Source: Cellvibrio polysaccharolyticus (GTDB lineage Bacteria; Pseudomonadota; Gammaproteobacteria; Pseudomonadales; Cellvibrionaceae). Taken from it: a stretch of DNA of 64,000 nt. Below, in pieces: positions 18,459-25,569 of the stretch; within the stretch, counting starts at the first letter, position 1; every line of letters begins with the position of its first letter. The position numbers and the translations under genes are program-made. The stretch covers positions 682,001 to 746,000 of the forward strand of contig NZ_PRDL01000001.1 in NCBI RefSeq assembly GCF_015182315.1. Reading direction: 5' to 3'. A model generated the notes under the pieces. That model did no database searches, had not been told where the DNA came from, and saw only the letters and a list, made by a program, of their open reading frames with translations.

Positions 18459-19427
18459 TCAGTTTCTGCAATTTCCCGCTTTGCGAAAGCCCTGTTGCTG
18501 GGCGGCTTTTTCGCTGTCAAATACAACAATATTGCTTTCTTTCATGCTGTTGTAACCGGGGCAACCTGTGGCCAGGTGGTAAACTTTCGAATTCTTGTTG
18601 CCGCGAATTTTTCCGGCAGAAACTGTCGCGGGTGAATCCTTTTTGGTCGCCGTTTGCTTTGGTGAGACGACCGTTTTCAAACCTTCGCCCGATGGTTTGT
18701 AATCGCGCTGCCAGACTTTTTTGCCACTCACAAAACCATTTTCAATACCGGTAATGGCCATAATTTTTTCATGGCGCTGATGCTCGGCTTCCGATACCGG
18801 GTACATTTTGTCCCATGCCATAAACAATTGTTCCTGTTGCCGGCTCAGGTTGATGTTGTAGCGGTCATACATGTAAAAATTGATGCGGGCAATTTCACCG
18901 CGGATGGCTTCGCGGGGCTGAATAGCGCGTTGCTGAAAGTCAATGCGTACATCACAGACGCCGTATTGCGAGGGAGTGTCGGGCAACATGGCAAAACGGA
19001 AATTGGAGCGGTCGCCATTCACTTCACCGATGCTGGGCACCAGGTTGTGCATATCCGCTTCCATGATACGAAACACCGGGTCATTGGCGGTGCAGTTGGA
19101 GCGTCCGCCACTGCGCCAGCAGGCGCGTTGCTGACCAAAGGTATGCGCGGGGACAACGTGCTCCCACTCAATACGATTGGCGCGCTCACTGTTTTTGCGC
19201 ACCTGATAGCCGCATTGTTTTAATTGCGGTGTGCCGGCGCTACCGCTGCGCCAACTGATTGCACAGTCACAATAAAAAGTGCGGGCGTCGTGATCGTATA
19301 CCTGGCGTAACAGCGACTTGGCGTGGTTAAAACTGTTAGGGGGTTGGGCAACCGCAAGACAGGAAAAAACAACAAAAAAACATAACAGCAGAGCGCGGCC
19401 AAAGCCGCTGCGACGAGCAAAAAACAT
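18459..19427 (-). CDS. endA: Secreted endonuclease I with C-terminal Ada-like metal-binding module
   Basis: A 322-residue extracellular or periplasmic nuclease of the EndA/Vvn family (His-Me finger fold), predicted to degrade DNA for nutrient use. A signal peptide (to about LAVAQ, residue 28) precedes the nuclease domain, which shows the active-site motif IEWEHVVPAHTFG and cysteines typical of secreted members. The last 50 residues (GNKNSKVYHLATGCPGYNSM to FRKAGNC) form a separate module similar to the zinc-binding domain of Ada, joined by a Lys/Thr-rich linker. The C-terminal module may help bind DNA or the cell surface; that is inference. Confidence 0.88.
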   Translation of the reverse strand: MFFARRSGFGRALLLCFFVVFSCLAVAQPPNSFNHAKSLLRQVYDHDARTFYCDCAISWRSGSAGTPQLKQCGYQVRKNSERANRIEWEHVVPAHTFGQQRACWRSGGRSNCTANDPVFRIMEADMHNLVPSIGEVNGDRSNFRFAMLPDTPSQYGVCDVRIDFQQRAIQPREAIRGEIARINFYMYDRYNINLSRQQEQLFMAWDKMYPVSEAEHQRHEKIMAITGIENGFVSGKKVWQRDYKPSGEGLKTVVSPKQTATKKDSPATVSAGKIRGNKNSKVYHLATGCPGYNSMKESNIVVFDSEKAAQQQGFRKAGNCRN

Positions 19428-19506
19428 ACAGCGATATCACAATACAGCAGGTGCAATCAGCCGTTACCGGTCATTCCATAATTGATCGCAACACCATGTG
19501 TCAGAT

Positions 19507-19534
19507 AATTTCCGTTAAACCCTCAGCGGAAATT
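19507..19534. other. Short inverted repeat between endA and arsR
   Basis: AATTTCCG and CGGAAATT flank a 12-base loop. No T-run follows. The rest of 19428-19850 holds no gene I can support; one minus-strand frame (19523-19810) is open but has no start signal or family match. Confidence 0.4.
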
Positions 19535-19855
19535 CAAGCGGGCATATTGAACGTTCTTGATACCAACAAGCAACCCCGGCATTAAGAGATGCCGGAAAAT
19601 TTGCATCGTGTTAGTCACATTTTGAAGAATCTGCCGCAGTCTTTCGTTAGCTGTCACCTTGCTGACCCGGTATATCCTGGCGACTTCCGCAGGCGTCTTG
19701 AATGCCGGGCCAATTAATATCACAGGTGTCCCGATCCGAGCTGCCATAAGCGGGTTACAGCCGCTATACCGACGAATAGCTTGTTCTCCTCCACCTATCA
19801 GGATACGCATCGGGCCTCATGTCGAGAGGTGGCTTGGAAAAATTCTACTTGCCAA

Positions 19856-19893
19856 CATATATGAAAATACATATATTCGATAAATCATATATG
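19856..19893 (+). promoter_or_regulatory. ArsR operator (three CATATATG half-sites)
   Basis: CATATATG (19856-19863), CATATAT (19870-19876) and CATATATG (19886-19893) are spaced 14-16 bp apart, and the first two form ATATATG-AAAATA-CATATAT. They lie just upstream of the ArsR-type regulator at 19910, where such repressors bind their own promoter. Confidence 0.65.
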
Positions 19894-19909
19894 CAGGTTG
19901 ATTTAACTT

Positions 19910-20254
19910 ATGTTTGAGTTCACGCCCGATTCCCTCTGTAAAAGCCTCGCTGACCCGACTCGCACGCGCATTGCACTGCTGGTTGCACTTGAGGCAGAGC
20001 TGTGTGTGTGCGAACTCACCTGCGCGCTTGATGAAACCCAACCGAAAATTTCCCGCCACCTGGCGCTGCTGCGCCAGTCAGGTTTATTGGCCGACTACCG
20101 TAAAGGGCAGTGGGTGTATTACCGTTTGCATCCGGAGCTGCCAGGGTGGGTGATAAAAATCCTGAAAGTTATGCTGGCGGCCAATCAGGATTGGTTGGCA
20201 GAAAATCAGCTGCGTTTGGCCAGGATGGAAGACCGGCCGAACCGCTGCTGTTAA
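19910..20254 (+). CDS. arsR: ArsR-family arsenic-responsive repressor
   Basis: A 114-residue winged-helix repressor. The metalloid site ELCVCEL has C32 and C34 in the same place as in E. coli ArsR, where As(III) binding releases DNA. The recognition-helix region is ETQPKISRHLALLRQSGLL and the wing is YRKGQWVYYRL. The C-terminus ends in Cys-Cys, which may extend the metal site. It heads the arsR / GAPDH / arsJ cassette and very likely represses it through the CATATATG repeats upstream. Confidence 0.93.
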   Translation: MFEFTPDSLCKSLADPTRTRIALLVALEAELCVCELTCALDETQPKISRHLALLRQSGLLADYRKGQWVYYRLHPELPGWVIKILKVMLAANQDWLAENQLRLARMEDRPNRCC

Positions 20255-20343
20255 CCCTGAGGGTCGAACCGGAATTTTTATTTTTATGCACCAGCACCAA
20301 CCCTATATCAAAAAACGCTGAAAATTAAGCGGAGCCTATCTTT

Positions 20344-21351
20344 ATGAAAAAAATCAAAGTTGGAATCAACGGTTTTGGTCGTATCGGACGCCTGGCGTTG
20401 CGTGCAAGCTGGAGTTGGCCGGAATTGGAGTTTGTAAAGCTCAATGACCCCTCGGGCGATGCAGCCACTTTTGCACATTTGTTGAAATTTGATTCGGTTC
20501 AAGGCACCTGGATACATGCTGTAGCTGCCACTGAAAATACATTATTGATTGATGAAAGAGCGATTGCTTTTACAAGCAACAAAACCATTGCCGATACTGA
20601 TTGGTCTGCCTGTGACGTGGTCATTGAAGCCAGCGGGAAAATGAAAACGGTCGCTCTTCTGCAAGCTTATCGTGATCAGGGTGTTAAACATGTAGTGGTG
20701 AGCGCGCCTGTCAAAGAGGCGGGGGCGCTGAATATTGTGATGGGTGTTAATCAGCATTTATTTGATCCTGCCGAGCACTTTATTGTAACCGCCGCATCTT
20801 GCACCACTAATTGTTTGGCGCCTGTGGTTAAAGTGATTCACGAGAAAATAGGCATTAAACACGGGGCTATTACCACGATTCATAACCTCACCAACACCCA
20901 GTCTATTTTGGACCATCCGCATAAGGATCTGCGTCGCGCGCGTTCGTCCGGCTCCAATTTAATCCCGACCTCAACCGGCTCGGCTACCGCTATTGCGGAA
21001 ATTTTCCCGGAACTGCGTGGCAAACTGAATGGTCATGCTGTGCGGGTACCGCTCGCCAATGCATCACTCACTGATTGCGTATTTGAAGTAAGTCGCGCAA
21101 CCAGCGTGCAAGAGGTGAACGCATTGTTAAAGGTTGCAAGTGAGAATGAGCTAAAAGATATTCTCGGTTATGAAGAGCGCCCATTGGTTTCCACTGATTA
21201 TTGCGGAGACCCGCGTTCATCCATTATTGATGCGTTGTCTACCATGGTGATTAATAACACTCAGGTAAAAATTTACGCCTGGTATGACAACGAATGGGGT
21301 TATGCCAACCGCACGGTTGAGTTGGCGAAGCTGGTCGGTTCAGCTGATTAA
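20344..21351 (+). CDS. Glyceraldehyde-3-phosphate dehydrogenase of the arsenate cassette
   Basis: A 335-residue GAPDH. The Rossmann start is KVGINGFGRIGRLALR and the catalytic Cys153 is in TAASCTTNCLAPV. Between arsR and arsJ it is the arsenate-resistance paralog: it is known to use arsenate in place of phosphate, making the unstable 1-arseno-3-phosphoglycerate that ArsJ exports. It is 89 bp after arsR and 8 bp before arsJ, so probably one transcript. It is unlikely to be the glycolytic housekeeping enzyme because of this context. Confidence 0.92.
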   Translation: MKKIKVGINGFGRIGRLALRASWSWPELEFVKLNDPSGDAATFAHLLKFDSVQGTWIHAVAATENTLLIDERAIAFTSNKTIADTDWSACDVVIEASGKMKTVALLQAYRDQGVKHVVVSAPVKEAGALNIVMGVNQHLFDPAEHFIVTAASCTTNCLAPVVKVIHEKIGIKHGAITTIHNLTNTQSILDHPHKDLRRARSSGSNLIPTSTGSATAIAEIFPELRGKLNGHAVRVPLANASLTDCVFEVSRATSVQEVNALLKVASENELKDILGYEERPLVSTDYCGDPRSSIIDALSTMVINNTQVKIYAWYDNEWGYANRTVELAKLVGSAD

Positions 21352-21359
21352 GGAAAGGC

Positions 21360-22601
21360 ATGATGACAACAAGCATTCCCCAGCAAGGGTTAAGCTCGGA
21401 CATACAGCAATACCTCGTTGTTACGGGTAATTATTGGGCGTTTACCTTAACTGACGGGGCGTTACGTATGCTGGTGGTGCTGCATTTTCACCAGCTGGGT
21501 TATACGCCGCTGCAAATTGCCGGGCTGTTTTTGTTTTATGAAATTTTTGGCGTAATCACGAATTTGGTGGGTGGCTACCTGGGCGCGCGTATTGGCCTGA
21601 ACCGCACCATGAATATTGGGCTTGCCTTGCAAATTGCGGCCCTGTTTATGTTAGCTGTACCCGCCGACATGTTGAGTGTCGTTTGGGTAATGGGCGCGCA
21701 AGCGCTTTCCGGTATCGCCAAAGATCTGAATAAAATGAGTGCTAAAAGCTCTATTAAATTACTGGTGCCCTCCGATCAGCAAGGTCAACTGTATAAATGG
21801 GTGGCGATACTTACCGGCTCAAAGAACGCTTTAAAAGGTGTCGGTTTTTTTCTTGGTGGTGTGCTACTTGCGTTGCTTGAGTTTAAAGGGGCAGTTATCG
21901 CGATGGGCGCTGCGCTAACAGTTATTTGGCTGGCGAGTTTATGGTTGCTAAAAAAAGATTTGGGAAAAGCTGAAAATAAACCAAAATTCAATGAGCTGCT
22001 TTCAAAAAGCCGGGCAATCAATGTTCTATCGGCAGCGCGCCTGTTCTTATTTGGTGCTCGTGATGTGTGGTTTGTCATTGCCTTACCGGTATTTTTACGT
22101 AGCCAGCTCGGCTGGGATTTCTGGACGGTAGGTAGTTTTTTGGCGGCATGGATAATTGCTTATGGTGTGATTCAATCCATAGCGCCACTTGTTACCGGTA
22201 AGAGCGTGAGCAGCGCGCCAGGCCGACAAACTTTTATCTGGGCGTCGCTGCTCACCGGTATTCCGGCAATTATCGCTCTCGGGATAAGTTCCGGTAGCTC
22301 TACAGCAACACCGGTGTTAATCGGCGGATTGCTGGTATTCGGGGCGGTCTTTGCAATCAATTCTTCGCTACACAGTTATTTGATAGTGCGTTATGCAAAG
22401 TCTGATGGGGTTTCACTTGATGTAGGTTTTTATTACATGGCCAATGCGATGGGACGCTTGATCGGAACATTGCTGTCGGGCTGGGTTTATCAGACGGCAG
22501 GGCTTGAAGCCTGCCTGTGGGTGTCGAGCACCTTTATTGCTGTAGCGGCGTTAATCTCTCTGCGGTTGACGAATCCTTCTGACAAACGCTGCTCGATTTA
22601 A
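21360..22601 (+). CDS. arsJ: ArsJ organoarsenical efflux permease (MFS)
   Basis: A 413-residue MFS protein with about twelve membrane segments. The opening YLVVTGNYWAFTLTDGALRM and the segment ALSGIAKDLNKMSAKSSIKL are typical of the ArsJ branch. Known members export 1-arseno-3-phosphoglycerate made by the adjacent GAPDH, giving arsenate resistance without reduction. Two ATG codons in a row (21360, 21363) can start it; AAGGAAAGG lies just before. It is convergent with the aldo/keto reductase gene, with only 56 bp between. Confidence 0.92.
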   Translation: MMTTSIPQQGLSSDIQQYLVVTGNYWAFTLTDGALRMLVVLHFHQLGYTPLQIAGLFLFYEIFGVITNLVGGYLGARIGLNRTMNIGLALQIAALFMLAVPADMLSVVWVMGAQALSGIAKDLNKMSAKSSIKLLVPSDQQGQLYKWVAILTGSKNALKGVGFFLGGVLLALLEFKGAVIAMGAALTVIWLASLWLLKKDLGKAENKPKFNELLSKSRAINVLSAARLFLFGARDVWFVIALPVFLRSQLGWDFWTVGSFLAAWIIAYGVIQSIAPLVTGKSVSSAPGRQTFIWASLLTGIPAIIALGISSGSSTATPVLIGGLLVFGAVFAINSSLHSYLIVRYAKSDGVSLDVGFYYMANAMGRLIGTLLSGWVYQTAGLEACLWVSSTFIAVAALISLRLTNPSDKRCSI

Positions 22602-22657
22602 TGCCGCGTAGCTTTGGCACCGGCGCGTCGATAACGCCCCGGTGCGCTGCAAAAATA

Positions 22658-23788
22658 TCAGGCGGGCAAGGGGGCGTTTTCGGCAATCAGGCCCTGGCGC
22701 ACCGCTTCGGTCCAGAATTCACGGGGAACGGTTTTGCGCATCGATTCTGCGTTCTCAATAGACTGGCGGCGATTTCTTGCACCGGGAATAATCGCAGAAA
22801 CTACATCCGGCGCGTTACAAAAGTGCAAGGCGGCAGTGCGTAAATCGGTTTTGTGCTGGTAAGCCAGCTGGCTCAATTTTGCCCGTTTTTCGATGGCTCC
22901 ATCGGGAATGGTGCCGGAGTAATTGTAGCGATCGCGCCCCGCGAGAAAACCATTGTTCAGCGGTGATCCCACCAGTATTGAGGCGTTGCGCGCGCGACAC
23001 AGTGGAAACAAACGATCAACCGTATCCTTGTGATCAATCAACGAATATTTACAGGCCTGCAACACAATATCCGGGTCGGCCACTTCAAATGCCTTGATCG
23101 ACGGCTCCAGGGTATTCACGCCCATGCCCCAGGCTTTGATGATGCCTTCTTCGCGCATGCGGGTAAGTTCCGGCATGGCACCTTTGACGGCCTGCTCAAA
23201 ATATTCCGTCCAGCGCTCTCCCATATCCCCATTATCCGGAGAGAGGTCATGGATAAAAACAACATCAATATGGGTTAGCCCGAGACGCTGCAAGCTCTCT
23301 TCAATGGAACGACGGGTGCCGGAGGCGCTGAAGTCGTATTCATGGCGAAATTGCGGCGCGTTTTCCCATGAGCGGGGTTTTATGCTGGCGTCCGGGTGTA
23401 GCAGGCGGCCAATTTTCGTGGAGAGCACAAAATCTTCTCGCGGCATACCGTGCAAGGCCACACCGAGACGGCGCTCGCCAAGCCCCAGGTTGTACCAGGG
23501 AGAGGTATCAAATAAACGCACACCGGATTGCCAGGCCGCTTCTACGGCGTCAATCACCTGAGCATTGGGGCGCGTGGGGCCAGCATGAGCGATGGGCGCA
23601 CACCCCATCCCTACCCGAACCGGCGGGCGATAGCGGGAATAATTGCCGGTGTTGCGCGGCAAGCTGTCCGGCGCATGAAGATTAATCGGGCCGGGCAGTG
23701 ACTCTTCCGCGTAACTGCGACTGGCGACCAGCGCACCTGCAGCAATCAATGCGGCAGACCCGGTGAGAAAACGGCGACGATCTGTCAT
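22658..23788 (-). CDS. Tat-exported aldo/keto reductase (aldose dehydrogenase-like)
   Basis: A 376-residue protein with a twin-arginine signal (MTDRRRFLTGSAALIAAGAL, cleaved near SYA) and a complete AKR barrel. The catalytic residues are seen as Asp and Tyr in FDTSPWYNLGLGERRLG, Lys in LSTKIGR and His in VVFIHDLSPD. The GLGERRLG segment is typical of D-threo-aldose / L-fucose 1-dehydrogenases. The start ATG at 23788 has AAAGGAG upstream; the longer open frame to 23923 is ignored. Export of an NAD(P)-dependent enzyme is odd, since Tat would carry it folded with cofactor. The location beside arabinan genes suggests an aldose substrate. Confidence 0.83.
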   Translation of the reverse strand: MTDRRRFLTGSAALIAAGALVASRSYAEESLPGPINLHAPDSLPRNTGNYSRYRPPVRVGMGCAPIAHAGPTRPNAQVIDAVEAAWQSGVRLFDTSPWYNLGLGERRLGVALHGMPREDFVLSTKIGRLLHPDASIKPRSWENAPQFRHEYDFSASGTRRSIEESLQRLGLTHIDVVFIHDLSPDNGDMGERWTEYFEQAVKGAMPELTRMREEGIIKAWGMGVNTLEPSIKAFEVADPDIVLQACKYSLIDHKDTVDRLFPLCRARNASILVGSPLNNGFLAGRDRYNYSGTIPDGAIEKRAKLSQLAYQHKTDLRTAALHFCNAPDVVSAIIPGARNRRQSIENAESMRKTVPREFWTEAVRQGLIAENAPLPA

Positions 23789-24045
23789 AACAAAACTCCT
23801 TTCATGTTGTTGAAATGATGTAGTAAAAAGTTGAATAGGGTTGCGATTGTCAAAACGGACGTGAGTTCCTGAGGTTTTGCCCGAATACCCGGCGGGCTTT
23901 CCAGGTTGTGGCACCCGTAGCATTTTGTGATGGACTTCGAAGAAGTGAGCCCTTGCCGCAAGCGGGTTTGCGGTTGCAATCTGGCGGACAAGTAGAAAGA
24001 GCGGGGGAGAAAATAATTGCCGGGCAGGGCGCCCGGGTTGTACGT

Positions 24046-24075
24046 AAAAAGCCGACGCTTTGCAGGCGCCGGCTT
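24046..24075 (-). terminator. Terminator of the serine hydrolase gene
   Basis: On the minus strand AAAGCCGGCGC, loop CTGCAAA, GCGTCGGCTTT then TTTACG. It lies 20 bp after the stop at 24095. The rest of 23789-24045 shows only the upstream region of the reductase gene. Confidence 0.75.
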
Positions 24076-24094
24076 TACCGGGAAGGAAAGAGTG

Positions 24095-25432
24095 CTACGG
24101 GGCTTCCGGTTGGTTTTTTAATATTTCATACGCCTTGCCTAAAAAGGTCGGGTACAAGGGATCGCGTTGGTACATGTTCAAGTAAAACAGAGCAATCATG
24201 TTGTTTTCAGGGTCAATAATAAAATCGGTTCCCATCATACCGCCCCAGGCGTAAGCCGTATTGGATACCGCGGGTGTCGGCTTTTTGCCATCATGATACA
24301 GCTCGAAGCCGAGGCCGAATTGTAGCTGGTCGCCATCCGGGCCGGCCGGTGGCAAGCGGTTGATGGTGGTCATCAACTCGACCGTTTCCGGCTTGAGAAT
24401 AAGGTGGCCGTTAAAGGTGCCTTTGTTCAATAGCATCTGACAAAATTTTGCATAATCTTCAATCGGGCCGTTGAGGCCAATCGCGCCTTCTGCATAGGTC
24501 TGTTGTGCGCTGACTGTGCCCCGACTGTAAACATCGGAACCGGCAACCAGTTCACCGTCAACGAGGCTATAGGGTTTTACGAAACGGCTAAAGGCATCTG
24601 CTTCATAAAACCAATCGGTGTCATCCATGCCAAGCGGTTGCAGCACATTTTGTTTTACATAATCACGCAACGGTTGGCCGGAAATTCGCTCAATCAGGTA
24701 GGCCAGCATATTGGTGCTGATGTGATAATTCCATTGCGCACCCGGGTCAAACCCTAGCGGATATTTGGCAAGCGCCAACATTTCTTCTTCCAAATAGGCT
24801 GCGTGGTAATTACCGCCGCCCGTATGTTGGCCACTGGGTTGAATTTCCTGTTGCTGGCTGCCAAATCCCAGTGGCGTGCCACTGCCGGATTTTTTCCGAC
24901 GCGCTTCACCGGCAAGACCGGCACCCAGGCCTGAGGTGTGCGCCATCAGGTGAACAAAGGTCATCGGGGTTTTCACCGGGCGGGTTTCATAACTGCCATC
25001 GTCGTTGATCTTGACCAATACCTGATCGGATATTTCCGGAAAGTATTTGGCAACCGGATCATTGATATCCACCAGCCCTTTTTCCACCAGCGTCATGAAT
25101 GCAACGGTGGTTATCGCTTTGGTCTGGCTGAACAAAACATAGTAATCGTTCAGTGATGCAGGAATCTGATTTTCAATGTCTTTCCAGCCGAATGCATTGG
25201 CATACACAACCTTGCCATCTTTTGCGATAAACGCAGCAAGACTGGCTGCCTTTTTATCGTCTACAAAAGCTTTTAGTAATGTGTCCATTTGTGTCAATTG
25301 CTGCGGATCAACACCCGCGGCTTGAGGCCCACCTGAATAATCAAATGTTTGCGGTGTTGTATCTACTGCTTGTTGGGTAGTGCAGCTGACGGCGAGTAAG
25401 GCCAGGGCGATGGTGCTAATAAAACGTTTCAT
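24095..25432 (-). CDS. EstB-like serine hydrolase lipoprotein (beta-lactamase fold)
   Basis: A 445-residue lipoprotein (lipobox LAVSC, Cys17) with the penicillin-binding/class C fold. Motif 1 is S102-Q-T-K105, motif 2 is the Tyr in WNYHISTNML, and the third motif is WGG (AYAWGGMMGTDFIIDP) rather than the KTG of beta-lactamases. That combination is typical of EstB-type esterases. It follows the TonB-dependent receptor gene on the same strand, so it may remove acyl groups from the imported glycan, an inference from context. AGGAG precedes the ATG at 25432; a longer open frame to 25561 is rejected. Confidence 0.82.
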   Translation of the reverse strand: MKRFISTIALALLAVSCTTQQAVDTTPQTFDYSGGPQAAGVDPQQLTQMDTLLKAFVDDKKAASLAAFIAKDGKVVYANAFGWKDIENQIPASLNDYYVLFSQTKAITTVAFMTLVEKGLVDINDPVAKYFPEISDQVLVKINDDGSYETRPVKTPMTFVHLMAHTSGLGAGLAGEARRKKSGSGTPLGFGSQQQEIQPSGQHTGGGNYHAAYLEEEMLALAKYPLGFDPGAQWNYHISTNMLAYLIERISGQPLRDYVKQNVLQPLGMDDTDWFYEADAFSRFVKPYSLVDGELVAGSDVYSRGTVSAQQTYAEGAIGLNGPIEDYAKFCQMLLNKGTFNGHLILKPETVELMTTINRLPPAGPDGDQLQFGLGFELYHDGKKPTPAVSNTAYAWGGMMGTDFIIDPENNMIALFYLNMYQRDPLYPTFLGKAYEILKNQPEAP

Positions 25433-25511
25433 CAATGGAAGGCTCCTGCATTTTTTATGGTTTTTTGTATTTTTCGCATTATTATTTTCCTTCTTTGCAT
25501 TTCCCATTTGC

Positions 25512-25552
25512 AACAAAAGCGGAATACCTTTCGATACTCCGCTTTTGTTTTT
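25512..25552 (-). terminator. Hairpin between TBDR and serine hydrolase genes
   Basis: ACAAAAGCGGA and TCCGCTTTTGT flank a 19-base loop between the receptor stop and the hydrolase start. It may be a weak terminator or an mRNA processing site, lowering hydrolase relative to receptor expression. Confidence 0.55.
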
Positions 25553-25569
25553 ATGGCTCAAACTTTCTA

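Noticed and set aside
19523..19810. Minus-strand open frame of 95 codons with a segment (TPAEVARIYRVSKVTANERL) that looks slightly like a helix-turn-helix
   Set aside because: No ribosome site, no family I can name, and the surrounding DNA is otherwise non-coding. It could be a remnant, but I cannot support it as a gene.
24095..25432. Class C beta-lactamase (antibiotic resistance)
   Set aside because: S-x-x-K and Tyr are present, but the KTG box is replaced by WGG, and the gene sits in a glycan locus. An EstB-like esterase is more likely.
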